Program-made: the position numbers and the translations under genes
The notes under the pieces: generated by a model
What the model saw: only the letters and a program-made list of their open reading frames with translations
Databases searched by the model: none
Told to the model about the DNA's origin: nothing
NCBI RefSeq assembly: GCF_900169075.1
Contig: NZ_LT827015.1
Span: 1,240,001-1,304,000, forward strand
Direction: 5' to 3'
DNA from: Chryseobacterium phocaeense
Lineage (GTDB): Bacteria > Bacteroidota > Bacteroidia > Flavobacteriales > Weeksellaceae
DNA length: 64,000 nt
In this document: in pieces, positions 33,670 through 42,013 of the stretch
How positions within the stretch are numbered: position 1 is the first letter of the stretch
Layout: every line of letters begins with the position of its first letter

Positions 33670-34113
33670 ATGAAAAAAATATGTCTGGGACTTATTATTC
33701 TTTTTTCACAGCTGGCTTTTGCCCAGAAAGTGACAGGATTAAAAGTTGAAAAAGCTCAAAAGGAAATTCCAGCACAGCTGACTAAAGAAAAGATCAGTCT
33801 CTACAATGATAATTTCCTTAAGTTCGTCGAAGCGCTTAAAGTTTCGGACCGTCCGGCTGTTGATGCCCTGTTGTCCGATAAAGTAAAGGAAATCGTTACC
33901 GATGATATTCTGAAAAAAGTGAAGGAGGGTTTTGATATCAATAAAAAGCTCGAAATTTTAAAAACAGGTTACCATAAACTGATGGATGGTTCCAGTCTTC
34001 CGAGTATCAATTACAAATATGCAGGCGACGCCTCTTCCAAAGAGGTGATTATGGCTGTATTTGAGGAAGATGGAAAGATCCTTGGGGTAATGCCTGCGAA
34101 AAAGACAAAATAA
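33670..34113 (+). CDS. Small secreted protein of unknown function
   Basis: A 147-residue protein with a clear Sec signal peptide (MKKICLGLIILFSQLAFAQ) and a mixed alpha/beta mature part rich in lysine. The ATG at 33670 is preferred to an in-frame upstream start at 33643 because it directly precedes the signal peptide. No family is recognised; the ILKTGYHKLMDGSSLPSINYKYAG stretch could be a small ligand-binding domain like those in NTF2-fold proteins, which is only a guess. The BI-1 gene follows 22 bp later. Confidence 0.65.
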   Translation: MKKICLGLIILFSQLAFAQKVTGLKVEKAQKEIPAQLTKEKISLYNDNFLKFVEALKVSDRPAVDALLSDKVKEIVTDDILKKVKEGFDINKKLEILKTGYHKLMDGSSLPSINYKYAGDASSKEVIMAVFEEDGKILGVMPAKKTK

Positions 34114-34135
34114 TTTATTAAAAAACATATTAACT

Positions 34136-34825
34136 ATGATGACAGATGCGTTGGTTGCCCATTCTTCAGATTTGGAGAAAGCGGCGTTTTACAGGAAGAC
34201 TTACCTGCATGTTGCTCTATCGATCCTGGCTTTTATCGGGGTTGAAACTATTTTATTAAAAACCGTACCGGTAGAAATCATTGCGATGATGTTCCAGCAG
34301 AAATATACCTGGCTGCTGATTATCGGTGTTTTCTGGCTGGCTTCCATGCTGGCTTCGAAATGGTCGCTTTCACAAAGCAGAACTACCCAGTATTTCGGAT
34401 TAGGATTTTATATTATCCTGGAAGCGGTAATTTTTATGCCTATGATTTACATTGCTGCGGGAATGCAGGGCGGCGGAAATATTATTTTTCAGGCAGCGAT
34501 GCTTACCATTGCTATGTTTGCAGGGCTTTCTGCCGTAGCTTTTACCTCGAAGAGAGATTTTTCATTCTTAAGAAATATTATCATTATCGGAGGTTTTCTT
34601 TCCATCGGGCTGATTGTGGCAGGTGCTATTTTCGGATTCAATCTTGGACTTTGGTTCTCGGTAGGAATGGTGCTTCTGGCTTCCGCAAGCATCCTTTATG
34701 AAACCAGTAAACTTAAAGATGTCTACACGACAGGGCAGTATGTAGGTGCTTCTTTGCAGCTTTTTGCTTCTATTATGCTGTTGTTCTGGTACATTCTTAG
34801 GATTTTGATGAGCAGAAGAAGTTAA
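34136..34825 (+). CDS. Bax inhibitor-1 / YccA-family membrane protein
   Basis: A 229-residue protein with seven hydrophobic segments and the BI-1/YccA layout: TYLHVALSILAFIGVE as first helix, an AAMLTIAMFAGLSAVAFTSKRDF segment typical of the family, and a final helix LFASIMLLFWYILRILM. BI-1 relatives are pH-sensitive calcium leak channels; in bacteria YccA also modulates membrane proteolysis. It lies 22 bp downstream of the small secreted-protein gene. A repeat and terminator follow. Confidence 0.85.
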   Translation: MMTDALVAHSSDLEKAAFYRKTYLHVALSILAFIGVETILLKTVPVEIIAMMFQQKYTWLLIIGVFWLASMLASKWSLSQSRTTQYFGLGFYIILEAVIFMPMIYIAAGMQGGGNIIFQAAMLTIAMFAGLSAVAFTSKRDFSFLRNIIIIGGFLSIGLIVAGAIFGFNLGLWFSVGMVLLASASILYETSKLKDVYTTGQYVGASLQLFASIMLLFWYILRILMSRRS

Positions 34826-34837
34826 ATAGTAATGGGT

Positions 34838-34872
34838 TAGGCGAAGAAAGCTGAGAAAGCAAAGGAAGCTCA
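34838..34872 (+). repeat. GGCAAAAAGGC-family repeat fragment
   Basis: GGCGAAGAAAGCTGAGAAAG followed by CAAAGGAAGCTC matches the outer part of the inverted repeat arms at 16591 and 16801. It lies just after the BI-1 gene. Confidence 0.55.
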
Positions 34873-34920
34873 TTAGCAAATTTGCCTTTAGCTTTTTAGC
34901 CTCATACAAAAGATAACAGT

Positions 34921-34950
34921 CCCGGTGATCTATTCACCGGGATTTTTTTT
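34921..34950 (+). terminator. Terminator downstream of the BI-1 gene
   Basis: CCCGGTGA-TCTAT-TCACCGGG (8-bp perfect stem) followed by ATTTTTTTT, in the gap between the BI-1 gene and the glyoxalase-family gene. Confidence 0.85.
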
Positions 34951-34984
34951 GTAATTTGGGAAACATCTTAATCATGAACTTAGT

Positions 34985-35353
34985 ATGGAAACAAAATTCG
35001 AAGGTGGCGTTAATATTGCCATAAAAATTCCTAAAAATAAATATGAACAGACAGTTACTTTTTACCGGGATGTCTTAAAGCTGCCGGTAGAAGAAAAACC
35101 GATTGATAACCCGACGGTCTCAAGAACACATGAAGTGAAATTCGGCGGGAATACCGTCTGGTTAGATTGTGTGGATAATTATACCCATTCGGAAACCTGG
35201 CTGGAATTAACTGTTCCTGATGTACCCGATGCCATTTCTCATCTTAAAGAGCATCAGGTGGAAACCTGTGATGAGTTTGAAAAACTTCCCGATAATATGC
35301 ACTGGATTACAGATCCTGCGGGAACGGTTTTTATAGTGAAACAGAAGGATTAG
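34985..35353 (+). CDS. Glyoxalase/VOC-family protein
   Basis: A 122-residue single VOC domain (betaalphabetabetabeta module), a fold used by glyoxalases, extradiol dioxygenases and antibiotic-binding proteins. The opening IKIPKNKYEQTVTFYRDVLKLPVEE and the closing WITDPAGTVFIVKQ fit the family. Candidate metal ligands include the histidine in RTHEVKF and a late glutamate in DEFEKL, but assignment is uncertain. As a single domain it should act as a homodimer. Substrate unknown. Confidence 0.8.
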   Translation: METKFEGGVNIAIKIPKNKYEQTVTFYRDVLKLPVEEKPIDNPTVSRTHEVKFGGNTVWLDCVDNYTHSETWLELTVPDVPDAISHLKEHQVETCDEFEKLPDNMHWITDPAGTVFIVKQKD

Positions 35354-35581
35354 TTAAACACAAATATCACAAATGCTTTCACAAATACCGCTATTGAAGG
35401 CCTGAATTATTCGTGTTATTTGTATGGAAATTAGTGCTATTAGTGTTTTAGAAAACGGAAAGAAGAAATAATTCCTCAATCTCTTAATTTTCCCAAATCT
35501 CTTAATCCAAAAAATCCCGATGATCATCACCTGGATTTTATGGTTATCTTCACTCAAATTTTTGAATGATTCAATACAAGA

Positions 35582-35830
35582 TTATTTGTCAATAGATCCT
35601 AAAACCTTTTGCGCGAAAGAGTTTAAAGCATCCTTTTCACTCATTCCGTTCTGAACATTCGCGTGTACTTCAAGAGCACCACAGATATTGGTGATCAGTT
35701 CTCCGGCTACATTCAGGTCTTCTTCCGTTGTTCCTCTGAACTCGCTGAAGCTTTCAAGAACTTCCAGTGTTTTTTCAAGGTTTTCAGGCGTCTGGTTCTG
35801 ATAAAACTGTCTGATTACGGGTAACTTCAT
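35582..35830 (-). CDS. Small conserved protein paired with thioredoxin
   Basis: An 82-residue protein, predicted to be mostly helical and acidic (ENLEKTLEVLESFSEF, then EEDLNVAGELITNICGALEVH). Its start codon follows the thioredoxin stop codon with no gap, so the two are translated together. I recall similar small proteins beside thioredoxin in many Flavobacteriia, but their role is not known to me. It has one cysteine. With peroxiredoxin further upstream, a role in thiol redox balance is inferred from context only. Confidence 0.65.
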   Translation of the reverse strand: MKLPVIRQFYQNQTPENLEKTLEVLESFSEFRGTTEEDLNVAGELITNICGALEVHANVQNGMSEKDALNSFAQKVLGSIDK

Positions 35831-36139
35831 TTATGATAATTCATTAAAAAGGTTAATTAAACTTTCAGCCTGGTTGCTTTGTACCTGATTCACCAACTGA
35901 CCGTTTTTAAAAACTGCAAAAGTGGGAAGGTTGTCAACCGTTGCTAGCTTTCTGCTTTCAGGAAGTTTCTCGGCATCCACATACAAAAACGGAATTTCTT
36001 CGTTCTCGGATGCTAATTTTTTGAATTTTGGCTTCATGATTCTGCAGTTTCCGCACCATGTTGCGCCATACTGAACAACTACTTTTTCATTGTCGTTCAC
36101 AATATTCTGTAACGTATCTTCTGTTAATTCTGTGTACAT
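35831..36139 (-). CDS. Thioredoxin-family protein
   Basis: A 102-residue thioredoxin with active site WCGNC (about residues 28-32) in place of the usual WCGPC; Asn instead of Pro changes the redox potential. The cis-proline loop NLPTFAVFKNG is present. There is no signal peptide, so it acts in the cytoplasm. It is immediately upstream of the 82-residue protein gene and lies about 150 bp downstream of the peroxiredoxin gene on the same strand, and may be the reductant for the latter. Confidence 0.9.
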   Translation of the reverse strand: MYTELTEDTLQNIVNDNEKVVVQYGATWCGNCRIMKPKFKKLASENEEIPFLYVDAEKLPESRKLATVDNLPTFAVFKNGQLVNQVQSNQAESLINLFNELS

Positions 36140-36216
36140 GTTGTTGATGTGTTAATGTGTTGATTTGGAGATGTGTTGATGAGCAAATTTGCAAATAAAC
36201 CAATTTGCTTTTAAGG

Positions 36217-36268
36217 AATGAGATAATTTGAAATGACCACAAATGTTTCATCAGCAAATTATCTCATT
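36217..36268. repeat. 14-bp inverted repeat in a repeat-rich gap
   Basis: AATGAGATAATTTG (36217-36230) and CAAATTATCTCATT (36255-36268) pair perfectly over 14 bp. The neighbouring DNA also repeats GATGTGTTGAT and has the palindrome GCAAATTTGC. It lies between peroxiredoxin and thioredoxin genes and could act as a terminator or processing site on either strand. Confidence 0.6.
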
Positions 36269-36287
36269 ACCTCATTAGCACATTATA

Positions 36288-36920
36288 TTAGTTCTTAGCC
36301 AGGTATTCTGCTGTAGAAGTTCTGTCTGCTTTCATTGCATCTTTTCCTTCTTCCCAGTTGGCAGGACATACTTCACCGTGCTTCTGAACGTGAGTGTAAG
36401 CGTCAATTAATCTTAAATATTCTTTTACATTTCTTCCAAGAGGCATATCGTTTACAGACTCGTGGAAAATTTTTCCGGTTTCGTCAATCAGATAGGTGGC
36501 TCTGTACGTCACGTTAGAACCTGTGAAAGTTTCCTCTCCTTCTTCATTGTATTCGAAATCCTGGTCTACAATTCCTAGGATGTTCGCCAGTTGTCTGTGC
36601 GTGTCAGCTAAAAGCGGATAAGTTACTCCTTCAATACCTCCGTTTTCTTTTGCGGTGTTCAGCCATGCGAAGTGTACTTCGTTGGTATCACAAGAAGCAC
36701 CGATTACTTTAGTGTTTCTTTTTTCGAATTCACCTAAGGCATCCTGGAAAGCGTGAAGTTCCGTAGGGCACACAAAAGTGAAATCTTTCGGATACCAGAA
36801 CAGGATAATTTTTTGTTGGTTGGAAGTAGCTTCTTCAAGAATGTTGATTCTAAGATCATCACCCATTTCAGACATTGCATCGATGGTTACATTTGGGAAT
36901 TTTTTTCCTACTAAAGACAT
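36288..36920 (-). CDS. 2-Cys peroxiredoxin (AhpC type)
   Basis: A 210-residue peroxiredoxin that reduces hydrogen peroxide and organic peroxides. The peroxidatic cysteine is in FVCPTEL (residue about 51) and the resolving cysteine in HGEVCPANW (about 177), typical of the AhpC group. It lacks a neighbouring AhpF, so the nearby thioredoxin could recycle it. It has its own promoter at 36956 and a gap full of repeats before the thioredoxin gene. Confidence 0.93.
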   Translation of the reverse strand: MSLVGKKFPNVTIDAMSEMGDDLRINILEEATSNQQKIILFWYPKDFTFVCPTELHAFQDALGEFEKRNTKVIGASCDTNEVHFAWLNTAKENGGIEGVTYPLLADTHRQLANILGIVDQDFEYNEEGEETFTGSNVTYRATYLIDETGKIFHESVNDMPLGRNVKEYLRLIDAYTHVQKHGEVCPANWEEGKDAMKADRTSTAEYLAKN

Positions 36921-36955
36921 AATTTTTCTGTTTTTATATTTAAATTTTTCTAGTG

Positions 36956-36986
36956 CAAATATATAAATATTTCATCTATCGAACAA
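36956..36986 (-). promoter_or_regulatory. Promoter of the peroxiredoxin gene
   Basis: Read on the minus strand: TTG (complement of 36984-36986), a 20-bp spacer and TATATTTG (complement of 36956-36963). The predicted transcription start leaves a leader of about 30 nt before the ATG. Confidence 0.65.
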
Positions 36987-37035
36987 ATGAATATTGATAA
37001 ATAAAATCTATAATTGTTTTTAATGGATTGAAAGG

Positions 37036-37062
37036 AAAAAGCCCTGAAATCAGAGCTTTTTT
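37036..37062 (-). terminator. Terminator of the aminotransferase gene
   Basis: AAAAAAGCTCTGATTTCAGG on the minus strand pairs with CTTTTT downstream: an outer AAAAGC/GCTTTT and inner CTGA/TCAG stem with one mismatch, followed by T residues. It is 40 bp past the aminotransferase stop codon. Confidence 0.65.
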
Positions 37063-37101
37063 GTTTACTTTATCCTTTTTTTTATTAAGTTTAAATTCAA
37101 T

Positions 37102-38298
37102 TTATGAATTGAAAGGGGCCAATGTATCTTTAATTCTTTTCATGGCTTCTCTAAGATCTTCTTCGGAAGCTGCATAAGAGAACCTGATGCATTCCGGGCT
37201 GCCGAAAGAAACACCGCCCACAGAGCCTACATGAGCTTGTTCCAGAAGAAACATGGCGAAGTCATCAGAATCCTTAATTTCCATACCATTCAGTGTTTTT
37301 CCGATGTAATAGGAAATATCCGGGAAGAAATAAAAAGCTGCCTTTGGAAGAACCACCTTAAATCCTGGAATCTCTTTCATCAGGTCATACACCAGGTCTC
37401 TTCTTTTCTGGAAAGCATCGATCATGTATTTGTATTCCGAAGGATCTGTTTTTAAAGCAGTAATAGAAGCTCTCTGCGCCATGGTATTGGCTCCGCTGGT
37501 CATTTGTCCCTGGATTTTTTCACATGCTTTGGCCAGCCATTCCGGACAGGCAGAATACCCGATTCTCCATCCTGTCATGGCAAATGCCTTGGACATTCCG
37601 TTGATCACCGCAGTCTGCTCGTATACTTCAGGAAACTGGGCAATAGAGGTGGTTTTGGTTTCGTAATTGATGAATTCGTAGATCTCATCAGAAATCACTG
37701 TTACATGCGGATATTTAGCGATAACCTTTGCCATGGATTTAAGCTCATCATACGTGTAATATCCGCCTGAAGGGTTACATGGTGAGCTGAAAAGAACAGC
37801 TTTGGTTTTATCCGTAATGGCTTCTTCCAGCTGTTCCGCAGTTATTTTAAAATCTGTAACATAAGACGTTGGAAGCATTACGGATGTTCCGCCCATCATT
37901 TTTACCATTTCATCGTAGCTTACCCAATAAGGAGCCGGAAGCAGCACTTCGTCACCATCATTTACCACAGATGCCAGCACATTTAAAATAGCCTGTTTTG
38001 CACCGTTTGAGACACAGATCTGCGAAGGTTTATAATCAAGGTTGTTGTCTCTTTTTAATTTATAGGCTACCGCTTCACGCAGTTCAAGAAACCCGGGAAC
38101 AGGAGAGTAGTGGCTGTAATTCTGGTTAATCGCATCAAAAGCGGCCTGTTTGATATTATCAGGGACATCAAAATCCGGTTCGCCAAGAGTAAGGCTGATT
38201 ACGTCAATGCCGGCGGCCTTCATCTCTCTTGCTTTATTTGACATTACGAAAGTCTGGGAGTAACCTAACCTCTTTACTCTATCTGAAAGTTTATCCAT
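37102..38298 (-). CDS. Aspartate-type aminotransferase (PLP, class I)
   Basis: A 398-residue fold-type I aminotransferase, probably using aspartate or a related amino acid. Motifs are GEPDFDVPD near the start, SNGAKQAILNV, NPSGGYY, the PLP lysine in NGMSKAFAMTGWRIG and the arginine of IRFSYAASEE. The ATG at 38298 is used because an in-frame TTG at 38322 would lie inside a TATATTTG promoter element (complement of 38320-38327). The isolated gene has its own terminator. Aspartate, prephenate or other specificity cannot be resolved by reading. Confidence 0.85.
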   Translation of the reverse strand: MDKLSDRVKRLGYSQTFVMSNKAREMKAAGIDVISLTLGEPDFDVPDNIKQAAFDAINQNYSHYSPVPGFLELREAVAYKLKRDNNLDYKPSQICVSNGAKQAILNVLASVVNDGDEVLLPAPYWVSYDEMVKMMGGTSVMLPTSYVTDFKITAEQLEEAITDKTKAVLFSSPCNPSGGYYTYDELKSMAKVIAKYPHVTVISDEIYEFINYETKTTSIAQFPEVYEQTAVINGMSKAFAMTGWRIGYSACPEWLAKACEKIQGQMTSGANTMAQRASITALKTDPSEYKYMIDAFQKRRDLVYDLMKEIPGFKVVLPKAAFYFFPDISYYIGKTLNGMEIKDSDDFAMFLLEQAHVGSVGGVSFGSPECIRFSYAASEEDLREAMKRIKDTLAPFNS

Positions 38299-38327
38299 AT
38301 GATGTTTTTTGATTTTAAACAAATATA

Positions 38328-38626
38328 TAATAAAAACGTCTCGCCGGGAAATAAAATGGGGCTATAAAAGAAGATTTTTGTCAGTTTTTAATTTTACGGC
38401 CAGATTTGGAAACCTTTGACTGCGGCCGGTTAATCACAGTATTTAAAATATAAGACATACATGTACAGACTCCTGTTTTTGTTAGTGATTCCCCTTGTTT
38501 CTGTCCGGAATTTTAAGCTTTCCTGAGAAATTGTAGTATATAGTTCATATCTCCAGAAATAACCGGGAAAAAGACAGTGTTCAAACCTTTTGTTTTGTAT
38601 ATTTAAACGATCTTATAATTGATGCT
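38328..38626. other. Intergenic region with a signal-peptide-like short frame
   Basis: No normal gene is supported. A 21-codon frame at 38461-38526 begins MYRLLFLLVIPLVS and resembles the signal peptide of the M28 gene just downstream (MKYSLLFLLVPFAGFS). It may be a remnant of a duplicated gene start or chance. Confidence 0.35.
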
Positions 38627-39964
38627 ATGAAATATTCCCTTCTTTTCCTGCTCGTTCCTTTTGCAGGTTTTTCACAGTCAAATCCAAAAGATAATGAAAT
38701 AAAGAAATATGTTTCTGAGGTGAGCGCAGATTCCTTAAAATCCTATGTTGCTAAGCTGGTAGGTTTCAATACCAGACATACTTTAAGCTCAGTGGATGAC
38801 CCAAAACAGGGAATAGGGGCGGCGAGAAACTGGGTATTGGGGAAATTTAAGGAATATGCAGTGAATTCCGGAGGAAGGATGGATGTATATCTCCAGCAGG
38901 AAGATATTCAGCCGGATGGAAAACGGGTGGATCAGGTAACCAATCTTGGAAATCCGATTGCCTTTCTGAAAGGAACTGATCCCAATGATAAAAGGATTTT
39001 TCTGATCGGTGCCCATCTGGATTCCCGGGTTAGCGATGTGATGAACAGGACTTCGGCTGCACCTGGTGCCAATGATGACGGCAGCGGAGTAGGTGCGGTA
39101 CTTGAAGCCGCCAGAATTCTCAGCAGATCTTCTTTTCCGGCGTCTGTTGTTTTTGTGACTTTTTCAGGCGAGGAACAGTCGCTGCTGGGATCCAGACTTC
39201 TTGCCGGCCATGCAAAGAAAGAAAACTGGCAGCTGGAAGCCGTCCTGAGTAATGATATGATTGGAAATTCTAAGGCAGGGGAAACAGGAGAGATCAATAA
39301 CCGGACGCTCAGGGTATTCAGTGAAGGACTGCCGTATGCAGATCTGGATAAAAAAGCGATGAACTTAAGAAATCTGGGTCTGGAAAACGACAGCGAATCC
39401 AGGCAGCTGGCCAGATACATTAAAGAAACAGCAGAGCAGTATGTAAAGGGACTGGAAGTAAAACTGATCTACAGAAACGACAGATTCCTGCGTGGCGGAG
39501 ATCACTCTAGCTTTGTAACAGAAGGTTTCCCTGCTGTAAGACTCACCGAATATTATGAGAACTATGACCAGCAGCATCAGGATATCCGGTTGGAAAACGG
39601 AAAACAGTATGGAGATCTTCCGGAATTTATAGATTACAGTTATCTGAAGAGGAATGTGGCTGCCAATTTAGCCGTTCTGGCAAGTCTTGCTAAAGCGGCT
39701 CCAAAACCTGAACATGTAGAAATGAAAGTGAAGGAACTGACCAATTCCACGACACTGCAGTGGGAGAAACCAAAATCAGGGATAGTAGCCGGATATTATG
39801 TTCTGGTCAGGGAAACAGACAGTCCGGTTTGGCAGAAGAAAATATTTACAAAGGAACTTTCCATTAAAATTCCACTTTCAAAAGACAATTATATTTTTGC
39901 GGTGCAGACGGTTAATCAAAGTGGTAACTTAAGTGTTCCTGTTATTCCCGGAATTGCCCGGTAA
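38627..39964 (+). CDS. Secreted M28-family aminopeptidase with C-terminal fibronectin-like domain
   Basis: A 445-residue secreted peptidase (signal peptide to GFSQ). Complete M28 active site: His and Asp in IGAHLDSR, the bridging Asp in GANDDGSGVGA, the Glu pair in FSGEEQSLLG, Asp in SNDMIGN and the late histidine in GGDHSSFVTEGFPAVRLTE. The last 90 residues, from PKPEHVEMKVKELTNSTTLQWEKPKSG, look like a fibronectin type III domain. Unlike the pair at 25830-28595 it lacks the long PA insert. It probably digests external peptides; the Fn3-like part may bind a surface or substrate. Confidence 0.9.
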   Translation: MKYSLLFLLVPFAGFSQSNPKDNEIKKYVSEVSADSLKSYVAKLVGFNTRHTLSSVDDPKQGIGAARNWVLGKFKEYAVNSGGRMDVYLQQEDIQPDGKRVDQVTNLGNPIAFLKGTDPNDKRIFLIGAHLDSRVSDVMNRTSAAPGANDDGSGVGAVLEAARILSRSSFPASVVFVTFSGEEQSLLGSRLLAGHAKKENWQLEAVLSNDMIGNSKAGETGEINNRTLRVFSEGLPYADLDKKAMNLRNLGLENDSESRQLARYIKETAEQYVKGLEVKLIYRNDRFLRGGDHSSFVTEGFPAVRLTEYYENYDQQHQDIRLENGKQYGDLPEFIDYSYLKRNVAANLAVLASLAKAAPKPEHVEMKVKELTNSTTLQWEKPKSGIVAGYYVLVRETDSPVWQKKIFTKELSIKIPLSKDNYIFAVQTVNQSGNLSVPVIPGIAR

Positions 39965-39995
39965 TTTATTAAAAATCTGGTTTTTATTGATTTTA

Positions 39996-40800
39996 ATGTT
40001 TCAAAAATATCCGCAATCATCTGTGAAAATCTGAGAAATCTGTGGTTTAAAAATATTAACCACAAAAGTCACAAAAGTTTTTAACACTTTAGTTTTTTAA
40101 GATGAATAAAATAATGATTTAAAGTACACTTAAGCTTTGGAAAAAATCAGAGATTTATTCATAATCCTTAATCTGCCTGATCTGTTTTATCTGCTGGATG
40201 AAAAATTAAACGATTAAGATGTAATTTAAATTCTTAAGAATATTAAGTTTGTAAAGCGCAAGACTTTAAATCTTTATCTCCCTCAATCTTCTTGATGTTT
40301 CAAAAATATCCACAATCATCTGTGAAAATCTGAGAAATCTGTGGTTTGAAAATTTTAACCACAAAAGTCACAAAAGTTTTTAACACTTTAGTTTTTTTAA
40401 GATGAATAAAATAATGATTTAAAGTGCACTTAAGCTTTGGAAAAAATCAGAGATTTATTCATAATCCTTAATCTGCCTGATCTGTTTTATCTGCTGGATG
40501 AAAAATTAAACGATTAAGATGTAATTTAAATTTTTAAGAATATTAAGCTTGTAAAGCGCAAGACTTTAAATCTTTATCTCCTTCAATCTTCTTGATGTTT
40601 CAAAAATATCCACAATCATCTGTGAAAATCTGAGAAATCTGTGGTTTGAAAATATTAACCACAAAAGTCACAAAAGTTTTTAACACTTTAGTTTTTTAAG
40701 ATGAATAAAATAATGATTTAAAGTACACTTAAGCTTTGGAAAAAATCAGAGATTTATTCATGATCCTTAATCTGCTCTATCCGCTTGATCTGCGAGAGAT
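39996..40800 (+). repeat. Tandem 300-bp repeat, about 2.7 copies (AACCACAAAAG family)
   Basis: Near-identical units start at 39996, 40295 and 40595 (period 299-300 bp). Each contains TGTTTCAAAAATATCC, CATCTGTGAAAATCTGAG, AACCACAAAAGTCACAAAAG, TTAACACTTTAGTTTTTTAA, AAGTACACTTAAGCTTTGGA and a CTGCTGG-type phrase. The third copy lacks the last third and ends near 40800. Differences between copies are few, so this array is younger than the one at 20149. Confidence 0.9.
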
Positions 40801-40859
40801 AAATGTTATCCCTAATGGTTTAAAAATAAATCACAGCCTCACCATACCGGATGCCGGAT

Positions 40860-40890
40860 TTGAATACAAGAGAAATAAAACTTATTTTTG
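40860..40890 (+). promoter_or_regulatory. Promoter of rsmG
   Basis: TTG (40860-40862), 20-bp spacer, TATTTTTG (40883-40890). Transcription would start about 12 bases before the ATG at 40909. Confidence 0.55.
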
Positions 40891-40908
40891 CTCATTATAA
40901 TAATTCAT

Positions 40909-41544
40909 ATGGCAGCATCGTTACTATTAAAATACTTTCCGGATCTTACAGAGACGCAGATTACCCAGTTTACCCAATTGGAAAAACTGTACAATGAATG
41001 GAATGAAAAAATCAATGTGATCTCGAGAAAAGATATGGAATCGCTGTATGAAAAGCACGTATTGCATTCCCTTGGAATTGCAAAAGTGATGGAATTTGCT
41101 CCCGGTACCAAAGTGCTCGATATCGGAACGGGAGGTGGTTTTCCCGGAATTCCTTTAGCGATTTTGTTTCCTGAAACGGAATTTACCTTAGTAGATTCAA
41201 TCGGGAAGAAAATCACGGTAGTAAAAGCAGTCGCAGAAGGAATCGGGCTGAAAAACTTAACCGCTGTTCACGGAAGAGCGGAAAAAGTGGAAGAAAAATT
41301 CCATTTTGTGGTGAGCCGTGCAGTAACTCAAATGCCTGAATTCCTGAGATGGCTGAAAGGAAAATTTGAAAAAGAACAATTGAATCCCAAACATAACGGA
41401 GTTTTATATTTAAAAGGCGGCGACCTTGCGGAAGAGCTGGCCGGAATTAAGTGTGAAATCTTCAACCTTAAAAACTATTTTGATGAAGAATTTTTTGATA
41501 CTAAAAAAGTGATTTATGTATCAAAAGGTAATTTCAATTCTTAA
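40909..41544 (+). CDS. rsmG: 16S rRNA (guanine-527-N7)-methyltransferase
   Basis: A 211-residue SAM methyltransferase that modifies G527 of 16S rRNA; loss confers low-level streptomycin resistance in other bacteria. The SAM motif is VLDIGTGGGFPGIPLAI (about 65-81); the VSRAVTQMPEFLRW segment is also conserved. The ATG at 40909 is preferred to an in-frame TTG at 40888 that falls inside the promoter. A lipoprotein gene starts 62 bp downstream on the same strand. Confidence 0.95.
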   Translation: MAASLLLKYFPDLTETQITQFTQLEKLYNEWNEKINVISRKDMESLYEKHVLHSLGIAKVMEFAPGTKVLDIGTGGGFPGIPLAILFPETEFTLVDSIGKKITVVKAVAEGIGLKNLTAVHGRAEKVEEKFHFVVSRAVTQMPEFLRWLKGKFEKEQLNPKHNGVLYLKGGDLAEELAGIKCEIFNLKNYFDEEFFDTKKVIYVSKGNFNS

Positions 41545-41606
41545 TTTTTCAGAATTGTGTAACAATTTTTATTGAATTTATACTAATAATCGGTAAATTT
41601 AAGGTT

Positions 41607-42011
41607 ATGAAAAAACTTTTAAATATTGGATTTTCTGTATTGTTTTTAGGCATGGTTTCAGTCTCCTGTGAAGATGATGATTATGAAACCATACAATCCA
41701 TTGGGAAGATCAGGATCGACAGTGTAAAGATCATGCAGGATACCATGGATGTACACACCATACAGAGCATTAAGACTTATTCTACCTATTCGTCCCAATG
41801 TGAAGGGTTTTACGGATATGATTATATTCATGACAGCGAACTTGAAAGATCTGTTACCGCTTACAAATATACCATTGAAGGACCTTGTGCGCAGGGTTCT
41901 CATGTAGGCACAAGCCAGATCAATTTCAGCCCGCGCCAGACCGGAAAATATACATTTAGATTCTGGAATGGAGGCAGCAGCTGGATCACCAAAACCATCG
42001 TAGTAGAATAA
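41607..42011 (+). CDS. Small lipoprotein of unknown function
   Basis: A 134-residue predicted lipoprotein (lipobox VSVSC at about residue 21, followed by EDDDYE, which fits surface export). The mature part appears to be a small beta-sandwich with two cysteines (SQCEGF, EGPCAQG), ending GKYTFRFWNGGSSWITKTIVVE, as in Ig-like adhesion domains. No family was recognised. The DUF922 gene starts 2 bp downstream, so the two are translated together. Confidence 0.65.
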   Translation: MKKLLNIGFSVLFLGMVSVSCEDDDYETIQSIGKIRIDSVKIMQDTMDVHTIQSIKTYSTYSSQCEGFYGYDYIHDSELERSVTAYKYTIEGPCAQGSHVGTSQINFSPRQTGKYTFRFWNGGSSWITKTIVVE

Positions 42012-42013
42012 GA

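Noticed and set aside
39996..40800. CRISPR array
   Set aside because: The units are 300 bp long and repeated throughout, with no short repeats separated by unique spacers and no cas genes nearby.
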